Source: Chloroflexota bacterium (GTDB taxonomy: Bacteria > Chloroflexota > Anaerolineae > Anaerolineales > Villigracilaceae). From it: a stretch of DNA of 64,000 nt. Made by a program: the position numbers and the translations under genes. The stretch covers positions 1 to 64,000 of the forward strand of contig JACPYX010000006.1 in the NCBI GenBank assembly GCA_016195815.1, given 5' to 3'. Shown in pieces: positions 17,628 to 25,907 of this stretch. Each line of letters starts with the position of its first letter. The first letter of the stretch is position 1. The notes under the pieces were generated by a model. The model was not told the DNA's origin and ran no database searches. It saw only the letters and a program-made list of their open reading frames with translations.

Positions 17628-19982
17628 ATGCCTTTGTTGTGGGTATCCCTGGCTTTTCTGATCGGGATCGCTTTAAATGGATTCTGGCGCGCTCCGCTTG
17701 AGATGTGGCTGGCATTTACTTTATTATCCGCCATCGGGGTTTGGGCTATTCCTGGAAGGTTTACAACGCTCAAACCGTCTGACAAACGAATCATCATTGT
17801 ATCGCTGGCGGCGCTCCTGCTTGGCGCGTTCCGTTATCAGCTTACCATCCAAAAGCTGACACCCTCCGATGTAGCCTGGTACAACGACCGCAAGTATGAA
17901 GTCCTGGTCACAGGCTGGATTGTCGAACCCCCCGATTACCGCGATACATATACCAACCTGCGTTTACGCGTCAAGCAGTTGGATACCGGCAAGGATGTTT
18001 TTAAAGTTGGCGGTTTGTTGCTCGTACGCGTTCCGGTCAATGATGTTTATCGCTATGGCGACATCCTGCGTGTGCGCGGCAAACTTGAAACTCCGCCGGT
18101 AGATGAAGATTTTTCATACCGCGATTATCTTGCCCGTCAGGGCATTCTCTCTTATATGCCCCAGGCCGAAGCAACTCTCCTGCCCGGACGCGGCGGGAAT
18201 TCGATCAGCGCCGCGATCTACGCCGTTAAAGAAAGATCGCTTGAAAATGTCTATCGCCTCTTCCCCGACCCGGAAGCCTCGCTTTTGGCCGGGATTATTC
18301 TTGGCGTGGACAGTGGACTGCCTGCGCCCCTGCAACAGGCTTTCAAAGATACCGGCACGGCGCATATCATCGCCATCTCAGGCTTCAACATTTCGATCAT
18401 CGCTGGAATTTTTATCCTGCTTTTCAGCCGTATACTCGGCCCGCGGCGCGGCGCGATCGCGGCAGTTCTTGGAATTATCTTTTATACTTTGCTGGTTGGC
18501 GCATCAGCCGCAGTTGTCCGCGCTGCCGTCATGGGCACCTTTTCGATCTTTGCCATGCAGGTTGGCCGCAGGCAGCAAGGCCTGAATACCCTGGCCTTTG
18601 TTGCGGCGTTGATGGCACTTTGGAATCCGCTTTTTATTTGGGACGCGGGCTTTCAACTTTCCTTTTTTGCAACCCTCGGCCTGATCCTTTATGGCGAACC
18701 CTTCCAACGAGCCGCGGAAAGATTTATCATGCGTTTCACTTCGCCCGAAAGAGCCGGAAATATCGCACAGCCCATCTCTGGTTTTGTTCTGCTTACATTT
18801 GCCGCGCAAATCACAACGATTCCGATCATGGCATACCAATTCAAACAAATCTCACTGGTTTCATTCATCGCCAATCCGTTCATTCTTCCCGCACAGCCTG
18901 CGGTGATGATCCTGGCCGGCATTGCAATTTTCATCAGTCTCATTGCTTTTCCCCTTGGGCAGCTCGCGGCCTGGATATCATGGCCGCTGGCCGCCTACAC
19001 GATCCGCATGGTTGAATTGTTCGACAGCCTGCCCCTCGGCGTCATTTATCTTCAAGATTTCTCCCTGGCTTTTGTATTTATTTTCTATGCGGCGCTTCTG
19101 GCTGTGACGTTTAGCGGCTCCCGTTTAAAAGACATCTTCCTGTCCCTGCGTGAACGATTCCGCTACCTGTCAGCCATAACCATACTTGCGGTATTGTTCA
19201 TCGGCGCACTGCTTATCTGGCGCGCAGTCATCGCCGGGCCAGACGGCAAACTTCACGTCACCTATCTCAATGCCGGCTCTGCGGACGCAGTGCTGATTGA
19301 AACGCCCGAAGGGAGACACATTCTTGTCAACGGCGGCCCGTCCGCTTCGTCCCTCTCTGACGCGTTGGGACGCAGACTGTCACCCCTCGACCGCAGCCTC
19401 GATTGGTTGATCATCGCATCCACCGACGAGAATCAGCTCTCGTCCCTGCCGCGAGTTCTCGACCGTTATCCGCCTAGAAATGTTTTATGGAGCGGCAACC
19501 GGCAGGCTTCGTTCTCATCGCGCAGCGTGGATAAATGGCTGGCCGATCATTCCATCCCCGTCACACAAGCGAGAGAGGGTCAAACCCTTGATCTTGGCAA
19601 AGGGGCCACGCTCAAAGTTCTTTCTGTTTCGCCGCGCGGCGCGACCTTGTTGATCGAGTGGAACGGCTTCCGCGCCCTGTTTCCGATCGGAGAAAATTTT
19701 GATACGCTCGATCAACTGGAATATGGCAACGCGGTTGGCCCCGTTGCAGTATTATCTTTGGCGCAAAGCGGCTATGCTCCGCTGACCCCCGTTGATTGGA
19801 TTGACAATCTAAATCCACAATTGATCCTGCTAGGCGTGGCCGCCGGCGATAAGAATGGTCTGCCCGATCAGGAGACCCTCGACGCATTGGCCGAACGCTC
19901 CCTGCTCCGCACCGACCGGAATGGCTGGATTGACGTTTCAACAGACGGCCGGAAAATGTGGGTTGAAATGGAAAGGAAGTAA
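17628..19982 (+). CDS. comEC: ComEC/Rec2 family DNA-uptake channel protein
   Basis: ComEC forms the inner-membrane channel for single-stranded DNA in transformation. The 784-aa protein has the N-terminal DUF4131 region, the Competence domain with many membrane helices (block GTAHIIAISGFNISIIAG) and a C-terminal metallo-beta-lactamase-like domain from about residue 540. That last domain looks catalytically dead: the usual THxHxDH metal site is replaced by STDENQLS (about 596-603) and the DxGG-type segment reads NGG. The start ATG at 17628 is preferred over an in-frame TTG because of the promoter position. Other com genes are not in the window, apart from a lone pilin 50 bases downstream on the other strand. 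Confidence 0.92.
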   Translation: MPLLWVSLAFLIGIALNGFWRAPLEMWLAFTLLSAIGVWAIPGRFTTLKPSDKRIIIVSLAALLLGAFRYQLTIQKLTPSDVAWYNDRKYEVLVTGWIVEPPDYRDTYTNLRLRVKQLDTGKDVFKVGGLLLVRVPVNDVYRYGDILRVRGKLETPPVDEDFSYRDYLARQGILSYMPQAEATLLPGRGGNSISAAIYAVKERSLENVYRLFPDPEASLLAGIILGVDSGLPAPLQQAFKDTGTAHIIAISGFNISIIAGIFILLFSRILGPRRGAIAAVLGIIFYTLLVGASAAVVRAAVMGTFSIFAMQVGRRQQGLNTLAFVAALMALWNPLFIWDAGFQLSFFATLGLILYGEPFQRAAERFIMRFTSPERAGNIAQPISGFVLLTFAAQITTIPIMAYQFKQISLVSFIANPFILPAQPAVMILAGIAIFISLIAFPLGQLAAWISWPLAAYTIRMVELFDSLPLGVIYLQDFSLAFVFIFYAALLAVTFSGSRLKDIFLSLRERFRYLSAITILAVLFIGALLIWRAVIAGPDGKLHVTYLNAGSADAVLIETPEGRHILVNGGPSASSLSDALGRRLSPLDRSLDWLIIASTDENQLSSLPRVLDRYPPRNVLWSGNRQASFSSRSVDKWLADHSIPVTQAREGQTLDLGKGATLKVLSVSPRGATLLIEWNGFRALFPIGENFDTLDQLEYGNAVGPVAVLSLAQSGYAPLTPVDWIDNLNPQLILLGVAAGDKNGLPDQETLDALAERSLLRTDRNGWIDVSTDGRKMWVEMERK

Positions 19983-19983
19983 A

Positions 19984-20020
19984 ACAAAAGGGCTTTGTCA
20001 AAGACAAAGCCCTTTTGTTG
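19984..20020 (+). terminator. Bidirectional terminator between comEC and the Flp pilin gene
   Basis: A long perfect stem, aacaaaagggctttgtc with its complement, ends in ttttgttg on the plus strand and in a T-rich tail on the minus strand. It lies between two convergent genes and serves both. Confidence 0.85.
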
Positions 20021-20034
20021 ATCTTATGATATGG

Positions 20035-20190
20035 TTACACTGAAGAGAGACTATTGTTGACAGTGCTAAACGCGTTGCCGATGATTGGGCCGAGTACCAT
20101 CAAGGCCGCGATAACAACAATGGCAACTAAAACAAGAATTAACGCATATTCGACCAGGCCCTGGCCTCTTTCTTTGGGAGCGAATAACAT
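20035..20190 (-). CDS. Flp/Fap-type pilin
   Basis: A 51-aa prepilin. The leader MLFAPKERG precedes QGLVEYALILVLVAIVVIAA: Glu at +5 and Tyr at +6 after a Gly cleavage site, then a hydrophobic helix, which is the Flp family pattern. AAAGGAGAAT precedes the ATG. The pilin would be cut by a TadV/GspO-type peptidase and assembled by a Tad secretion system; neither is in the window. Length and motif make a real gene likely despite its small size. Confidence 0.85.
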   Translation of the reverse strand: MLFAPKERGQGLVEYALILVLVAIVVIAALMVLGPIIGNAFSTVNNSLSSV

Positions 20191-20314
20191 GGTGTATTCT
20201 CCTTTCTTTTGAATTTCTCTGAGACGATTTTCCCAGAGTTGAATTGATTTTAACAGTTAAGATTTTACCACTTTAAGACCTTGCGGATGTGTAAGGCATA
20301 ATGCAATAAAAAAC

Positions 20315-21007
20315 ATGGGCTATATCCTGCTTGAAGGCGGCGCAGAATTTACCGGACGCATGTCTGAGCCCGATTTGCGCGCCATTGATTTGGCGGGAGG
20401 ATTCGACGCGCCGATTGCGATTCTGCCGACGGCTGCCGCACCGGATAATAATCACGAACGAGCCGGGCGGAACGGCCAGCGCTGGTTTCAATCCCTGGGC
20501 GCAGCGCATGTGGACCTCGTGCCGGTCACCGATAAACCCAGTGCAAACCTGGCTGCATTTGCATCCCGCATCCGCGCCGCCCGGCTGGTCTATTTGCTGG
20601 GCGGTTTTCCGCGTCATTTAGGAGAGACGCTTGCAGACAGCCTTGTATGGCAAGCCGCGCTTGAAGCGTATAAAGACGGCGCAGTGATTGCAGGCAGCAG
20701 CGCCGGGGCAATGGTTTTGTGTGAACATTATTATGATCCTTATTCCAGCAAGTTGTTGCCGGGGTTGAATCTTTTGCCAAACACCTGTGTTTTGCCGCAT
20801 CACGATAATTTTGGGAAACAATGGGCGGAACGCCTCGCCACATTATTGCCCAACTCGTTTTTGATCGGTATTGACGAACAAACTGGGCTGATCCGCAATC
20901 GAGAAATATGGTCAGTGTATGGTGCGGGAGAGGTTACGTTATATCATGGCCTTCAGACGGAACCGAGATCAAAGGTCCATGCGCGCGGCGAAACGTTCAG
21001 TATTTAA
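20315..21007 (+). CDS. Peptidase S51 / cyanophycinase-like protein
   Basis: The 230-aa protein belongs to the class I glutamine amidotransferase-like S51 group. The nucleophile elbow GSSAGAM carries the expected catalytic Ser, and a His pair follows in CVLPHHDNFG. The position where cyanophycinase and peptidase E usually carry GGNQ/GGDQ reads GGFP. With no cyanophycin synthetase nearby, cyanophycin degradation is not supported; an Asp-dipeptidase or other hydrolase is possible. CATAAT twelve bases before the ATG suggests a very short leader. Confidence 0.78.
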   Translation: MGYILLEGGAEFTGRMSEPDLRAIDLAGGFDAPIAILPTAAAPDNNHERAGRNGQRWFQSLGAAHVDLVPVTDKPSANLAAFASRIRAARLVYLLGGFPRHLGETLADSLVWQAALEAYKDGAVIAGSSAGAMVLCEHYYDPYSSKLLPGLNLLPNTCVLPHHDNFGKQWAERLATLLPNSFLIGIDEQTGLIRNREIWSVYGAGEVTLYHGLQTEPRSKVHARGETFSI

Positions 21008-21208
21008 TCGCTTCACAATTTGGAAAGTTTTTGCCTTACAAACAATTTACGAATTTCGCATTCAGATTGTTTTTTTTTAGGAAAAGGCTTATAAACACAG
21101 TGTTCATTGTGGGTACCGCATAAACATCTAAACCGACTTATCAATTTGCAATCGCTGAAATAACAGTTTGAGTTTAGTGATGTATGTAAGGAACGAGAAA
21201 GCGCCATA
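21008..21208. other. Intergenic region before the diguanylate cyclase
   Basis: No gene, strong hairpin or riboswitch motif is seen. A run of nine T at 21069-21077 after the upstream gene could contribute to termination, but there is no clear stem. Confidence 0.4.
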
Positions 21209-22852
21209 ATGCAAATCACTGCCCATCCGTATACACTGCTGCTCTTAAGTTCTGCTCTGGTATCGGGGGTCATGGCTTTTTTGATCTGGGGAAGGCGGAC
21301 GCTGAAGGGGGCGCTTGCGCTTGCCGCGCTGATGTTCGAATTGGCTGTATGGGCCGGCGCATCTGCGATGATGTGGTCAAGCCCAATACTGGATACGCAG
21401 GTATTCTGGTTGAATGCAACCTATTTCGGGGCGCTGACAGTTCCCATAACCTTCTTTGTTTTTGCGATGCAGATCACCGATAACGACCGCTGGCTGACGA
21501 AGCGCAGCCTGCTTTTGCTTGGTATCGAGCCGCTGATTACATTTTTTGTAATTTGGACGAACCAATTCCACTATCTTTTTCACGCCAATTATAAGATGAC
21601 GTATGTTAACAATTTCCCGGAATTGTCCTGGACGCACGGCCCGTGGTTCTGGCTCAACAGCTTGTATTCTTACGCTGTAATTCTTGTCTCTATAACAGTT
21701 CTTCTGCGCGCTTTTATGCGGGCAGGGCCTTATTTCCGGATGCAGCTTGGCACGGTTTTGATCGGGGGCATCCTTCCATTGGCGGCCAATATATATGCGA
21801 TCTTTCTGCCGAACTCTTTGAAAGGCCTCGACATTACGCCGTTGTCTTTCGCTGTTTCGGGCCTGATTTTTGCCCATGCCTTATTCAGGCAGGGACTGCT
21901 GGATATTCTGCCGATCGCGCGCAGTGTGCTGATCGAAAAAATCACCGATGGCGTTTTGGTGCTGGATATGAATGGGCGGGTTCTGGATATCAACCCTGCC
22001 GCGCAGCGAGTCTTTTCCGTGAATGGATCCGTCCACGGAAAAGATATTCGGATCCTATATCCGCAATGGACCGATCTCATTGACCGGTTCTTGAAAGAAA
22101 AGGAAATGCGCTGTGAAATAAGAAGCAGGACCGATGAATCGATTTTCTACGATCTTATTGTTGCTCCACTTGTTGATAACCGCGGACGGGATAACGGACG
22201 TTTGATCACCTTCCGGGACGTCAGTGAGAAAAAACGATTTGAAACAGAACTTGAAAAAATGAATGAGCGGTTGAGATTGCAATTGCACAAGATCAGCCTT
22301 CTGCGCGATGCGTTACGCGAGCAGACCATCCGTGACCCATTGACCGGCCTCTTCAATCGGCGTTATCTAACCGAAACGCTGGAGCGCGAGTTAAGTCTGG
22401 CAAAGCGCAAAGGTTATTCGGTCAGCGTTATTATGATAGATATCGACCGATTCAAACGGGTCAACGATACGTACGGACACAAGGCGGGCGATCAGGTTCT
22501 AAAAGCGCTTGGCAAGATCATTCAGTCACGCGTTCGCAGCAGCGATATCCCATGCCGTTTCGGCGGGGAGGAGTTTGTGATCGTTATGCCTGAGACTACA
22601 GTTGAAATCGCTGTCCAACGCGCCAACCAAATCCGCTCCAAATTTCGTTCGATGAAATTCTTTAGCGGAGGAGACGCCATCATTCCGACTCTCTCGATCG
22701 GCGTCGCGGCCTTTCCGACACACGGCAATAATCTGGAAGAAATCGTACAAGGCGCCGACCAGGCGATGTATAATGCCAAAGCTTTAAGGAACACAGTTAT
22801 GGTCTACGGGGAAAAATCACTTAAACGCCATAAAGATATGATTGTCGGGTAA
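21209..22852 (+). CDS. Membrane 7TM-PAS-GGDEF diguanylate cyclase
   Basis: The 547-aa protein has an N-terminal histidine-kinase-type 7TM sensor (about residues 5-230), a PAS domain (from about 240, VLVLDMNGRVLDINPAAQRVF) and a GGDEF domain (about 375-540). The active site reads GGEEF, and RSSD sits exactly five residues upstream, matching an intact inhibitory c-di-GMP I-site. It should make c-di-GMP in response to an unknown membrane or extracellular signal. A probable c-di-GMP-I riboswitch lies 17 kb away at 39466-39556. Confidence 0.92.
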   Translation: MQITAHPYTLLLLSSALVSGVMAFLIWGRRTLKGALALAALMFELAVWAGASAMMWSSPILDTQVFWLNATYFGALTVPITFFVFAMQITDNDRWLTKRSLLLLGIEPLITFFVIWTNQFHYLFHANYKMTYVNNFPELSWTHGPWFWLNSLYSYAVILVSITVLLRAFMRAGPYFRMQLGTVLIGGILPLAANIYAIFLPNSLKGLDITPLSFAVSGLIFAHALFRQGLLDILPIARSVLIEKITDGVLVLDMNGRVLDINPAAQRVFSVNGSVHGKDIRILYPQWTDLIDRFLKEKEMRCEIRSRTDESIFYDLIVAPLVDNRGRDNGRLITFRDVSEKKRFETELEKMNERLRLQLHKISLLRDALREQTIRDPLTGLFNRRYLTETLERELSLAKRKGYSVSVIMIDIDRFKRVNDTYGHKAGDQVLKALGKIIQSRVRSSDIPCRFGGEEFVIVMPETTVEIAVQRANQIRSKFRSMKFFSGGDAIIPTLSIGVAAFPTHGNNLEEIVQGADQAMYNAKALRNTVMVYGEKSLKRHKDMIVG

Positions 22853-22961
22853 TATCAGCAACTCTCGAACTCTCATTCGCCGCTAAGGAAGATTTTGTAT
22901 GCTTGCGCTGTCGCTTATACAAACATCTTTCTTTTTGTGATTTAACTTTAGCGAGGCCGCC

Positions 22962-23918
22962 ATGAGCAAATATAAGTCAGTCCCCGTTCTTTCATCCGAG
23001 ATCACTTCAAAATCACAATATTTAAATCGACGCGATTTTCTCAAAGCCGCAGGGGTTGTGACCGGGGCTGCGCTGCTCGCCGCCTGCGTGCCTCAGGCAG
23101 CCGCGGACCCCGCTCGAAGTCCGGGCAATGACGCGGCTTATTCGGGCAAAACGGACGAGCTGGGTTCCCCGCTTAACTCGTTCGACGATATTACCCATTA
23201 CAATAATTTCTATGAATTCAGTACGGCCAAGGATGCCGTCGCTCCTCTTTCAACGAATTTTAAATCCCGTCCGTGGACGGTGGAAGTTGGCGGCCTGGTC
23301 AAGAATCCTAAGACTTATGCGATTGAAGATTTACTGAAAGCCTTTCCGCAGGAAGATCGCATCTATCGCCTACGTTGTGTGGAAGCCTGGAGCATGGTCA
23401 TCCCGTGGCAGGGATTTCCGCTGGCGAACCTGCTCAAAGCAGTCGAGCCGACCTCTGACGCGAAGTATGTGCATTTCGTGACGTTGATGGATAAGACGCA
23501 ATTCCCGGCGGAGGGCAGTCAGTTTTATCCGTGGCCGTATGAGGAAGGCTTGCGTCTCGACGAAGCCATGAATGATCTTGCCATTCTCGCCACTGGTTTA
23601 TACGGCGAGTCCCTGCCCGCGCAGGATGGCGCGCCCATTCGCCTGGTTGTGCCGTGGAAGTATGGATTCAAAAGCATCAAATCCATTGTCAAGATCGAAC
23701 TGGTGGATAAAATGCCGGGCACTTTCTGGAATACAATTGCGCCTAATGAATACGGTTTTTATGCCAATGTCAATCCCGATGTGCCGCACCCGCGCTGGTC
23801 GCAAACCTCCGAGCGCCGCATCGGCGAACTGACCCGCCGCGCTACATTACCCTTCAACGGATACGGCGAACAAGTCGCATATCTTTACGAAGGGATGGAT
23901 CTAAAACTCCATTATTAA
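22962..23918 (+). CDS. msrP: Protein-methionine-sulfoxide reductase catalytic subunit, Tat lipoprotein form
   Basis: MsrP (YedY) is a molybdopterin enzyme that repairs methionine sulfoxide in extracytoplasmic proteins, fed by the haem protein MsrQ. The 318-aa protein has a twin-arginine signal (NRRDFLKAAG, RR at 23-24) ending in a lipobox LAAC with Cys42, so it may be Tat-exported and lipid-anchored. Cys139 in YRLRCVEAWS is the expected Mo-ligating cysteine. msrQ follows after an unusually long 166-base gap. moaA for cofactor synthesis is about 10 kb away. Confidence 0.93.
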   Translation: MSKYKSVPVLSSEITSKSQYLNRRDFLKAAGVVTGAALLAACVPQAAADPARSPGNDAAYSGKTDELGSPLNSFDDITHYNNFYEFSTAKDAVAPLSTNFKSRPWTVEVGGLVKNPKTYAIEDLLKAFPQEDRIYRLRCVEAWSMVIPWQGFPLANLLKAVEPTSDAKYVHFVTLMDKTQFPAEGSQFYPWPYEEGLRLDEAMNDLAILATGLYGESLPAQDGAPIRLVVPWKYGFKSIKSIVKIELVDKMPGTFWNTIAPNEYGFYANVNPDVPHPRWSQTSERRIGELTRRATLPFNGYGEQVAYLYEGMDLKLHY

Positions 23919-24084
23919 CTGCTCGGGTTTACCATAATTGCTTTACAAGTTTCTGCTCTTGGCGGCGTCCCTGCTGCCGAGGATGGCCGCTTGGGTTAAA
24001 CAATCTGAAAACCTGCGCTCAACAACGGAGTCGCAGTGAAAATGAATTCCATTATTTTGACTCGCATTTTAGGAATCGTGTTTC

Positions 24085-24777
24085 ATGAATGTGGTGGATC
24101 GTCTCAAGAAAATTCCATACACCCCCTTGCAAATCGCGGTTCACCTGTATGCCTGGTCGGCGCTGGTGGGGTTGGTGATCGCGTTTTTCACGCGCAACCT
24201 CACGGCCAACCCGATCCAGGCCATGGAACAGCGCACCGGCCGCCATGCTCTTACCCTGCTGGTTTTGTCGCTGGCATGCACGCCTCTCAACACGCTTTTC
24301 GGCTGGCGCGAACTCCTCAAACGCCGCCGCGCGCTTGGTTTGTACGCATTCATGTACGCTACCATCCATGTGTTGATCTTTATAAACCTCGATTACGGCC
24401 TGGCCTGGAGTCTCATCATTCAGACCGTTTTGCAGAAACCCTACATCGTATATGGAATGACCGTGTTTCTTCTGCTCATTCCGGTGGCATTGACCTCTTT
24501 CGATATTTGGAAAGTCCGCCTCGGTAAGAATTGGAAACGCCTGCACCAGATTCTCTACTTTATCGCTCCGCTGGCAGCCCTGCATTACGCGCTCTCCAAA
24601 AAGGGCAATATCTTTCGCCTGCAAGGCGACATTGTGCGGCCGTTCATTTATGGGCTTGTCATTCTGATTTTGTTGATTCTGCGGCTGCCGCGTGTGCGTA
24701 AATTTTTCGCTTCCCTGCGGACCCGCATCCTGCTCCCGTTTAATAAGCCAATCCCACATCCGAAAATAGATGCGTAA
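24085..24777 (+). CDS. msrQ: Haem-binding membrane subunit MsrQ
   Basis: MsrQ (YedZ) is a ferric-reductase-like membrane cytochrome passing electrons from the quinone pool or flavin to MsrP. The 230-aa protein has about six hydrophobic helices, with candidate haem ligands in TGRHALTLL, ATIHVLIF, LHQILYF and LHYALS. AGGAATC precedes the ATG at a rather long distance. It ends in a strong bidirectional terminator. Confidence 0.92.
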   Translation: MNVVDRLKKIPYTPLQIAVHLYAWSALVGLVIAFFTRNLTANPIQAMEQRTGRHALTLLVLSLACTPLNTLFGWRELLKRRRALGLYAFMYATIHVLIFINLDYGLAWSLIIQTVLQKPYIVYGMTVFLLLIPVALTSFDIWKVRLGKNWKRLHQILYFIAPLAALHYALSKKGNIFRLQGDIVRPFIYGLVILILLILRLPRVRKFFASLRTRILLPFNKPIPHPKIDA

Positions 24778-24817
24778 AACAGAACGGGCAGATTCAGGAT
24801 CTGCCCGTTCTGTTTAG
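24776..24817. terminator. Bidirectional terminator after msrQ
   Basis: A perfect long stem, aacagaacgggcagat with its complement, around the loop tcagg is flanked by A and T tracts on both sides. It separates convergent msrQ and the small membrane protein gene. Confidence 0.88.
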
Positions 24818-25038
24818 AATATCCCTTTCAAGAACAATAGCAGGCCGATGATCACCATCGGAATGCCGACGATTGCCCCGATCACCGTCAGGCTGACGAT
24901 CACGCCGACGATGATAAAGACCAGGCCGATCAGCATGGCCACGAATCGCCCCGTCAGACCGACAATGGTTGCGATAAGCCGCCAGAGCGCGGCGAATGGC
25001 CACAGCCACCAGGGAACATGTTTATGCAGATGGGACAT
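24814..25038 (-). CDS. Small membrane protein
   Basis: The 74-aa protein begins MSHLHKHVPWWLWPFAALWRL and then has two long hydrophobic segments separated by a short Gly-containing turn, so it is probably a two-helix membrane protein. GTGGAGGTCC gives a good ribosome binding site for the ATG at 25038. The track of hydrophobic residues is clean and the gene ends at a terminator, which supports it being real. I do not recognise the family. Confidence 0.65.
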   Translation of the reverse strand: MSHLHKHVPWWLWPFAALWRLIATIVGLTGRFVAMLIGLVFIIVGVIVSLTVIGAIVGIPMVIIGLLLFLKGIF

Positions 25039-25230
25039 AAGGACCTCCACCAGGATATACGTTGGAATTCCCGGTCCGTTCCACATGTTATAATGCGCCG
25101 CATACCAACTCAACCAAAACTAAAACTCCTGCTCCGGCGAAAGTTCTTTTCCCGAATCGGATGCGAAAGAAGCAGTTTTTATTTTCAAGGTGACCCATTT
25201 CTGCGCGGTGTTTATTTATACGGAGGGAAG

Positions 25231-25896
25231 ATGAAAAAATTTGTAGCAGTCGCTGGCAACATTGGTGTGGGCAAATCCACGCTGGTTTCGATGTTGTGCC
25301 GGCAGCTTGAATGGGAACCGTTCTATGAGCCGGTTGCCGACAATCCCTATCTGGCCGACTTTTATCAGAACATGGATGCCTGGTCGTTCCATTCGCAGGT
25401 CTTTTTTCTGACCCGCCGCCTGCGCTCGCACCATGAGTTGACTTTGCATCCGGCCTCGGTGATTCAAGACCGCAGTGTGTACGAAGATGCAGAGATATTC
25501 GCCCAGAACTTATTTCTGCAGGGGCACATCCAGCCGCGCGATTATGATACCTATCGCGAGTTGTACGAGATCGCCGTCCAGTTCCTGCCGCCGCCGGACC
25601 TTGTGATCTATCTGCGCGCCTCGGTGCCGACTCTGTTGAATCGCATCTCGCATCGCGGCCGGGACTATGAGCGGAGTATCGCGCCCGAATACCTGCAAAG
25701 TCTGAACGATCTCTACGAAACCTGGATCGAGAACTTTGTGCTGTGCCCGGTGCTGACCGTGCCCGCGGACGACCTGGATTATGTCGCCCATTCCGGGCAT
25801 TTAAAGTTAATTGTATCGAAAGTAGAAGAGAAGCTGACGGGCAACGAGGAAGTTGTCTTTGAGCCGGAAGAAGTGGCGCGCGCTGCTAGTGATTGA
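25231..25896 (+). CDS. Deoxynucleoside kinase
   Basis: The 221-aa protein belongs to the deoxyadenosine/deoxyguanosine kinase family of purine salvage. The P-loop GNIGVGKST is at residues 9-17, the EPVADNPYL substrate block follows, and the DRSVYEDAEIFA motif (the DRS/ERS signature) is present. The start at 25231 has a GGAGGG ribosome binding site; the longer open frame upstream overlaps the opposite gene. A -10 candidate TATAAT lies near 25085. Deoxynucleoside choice cannot be told from sequence by eye. Confidence 0.92.
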   Translation: MKKFVAVAGNIGVGKSTLVSMLCRQLEWEPFYEPVADNPYLADFYQNMDAWSFHSQVFFLTRRLRSHHELTLHPASVIQDRSVYEDAEIFAQNLFLQGHIQPRDYDTYRELYEIAVQFLPPPDLVIYLRASVPTLLNRISHRGRDYERSIAPEYLQSLNDLYETWIENFVLCPVLTVPADDLDYVAHSGHLKLIVSKVEEKLTGNEEVVFEPEEVARAASD

Positions 25897-25907
25897 CGAA
25901 AATTTTT

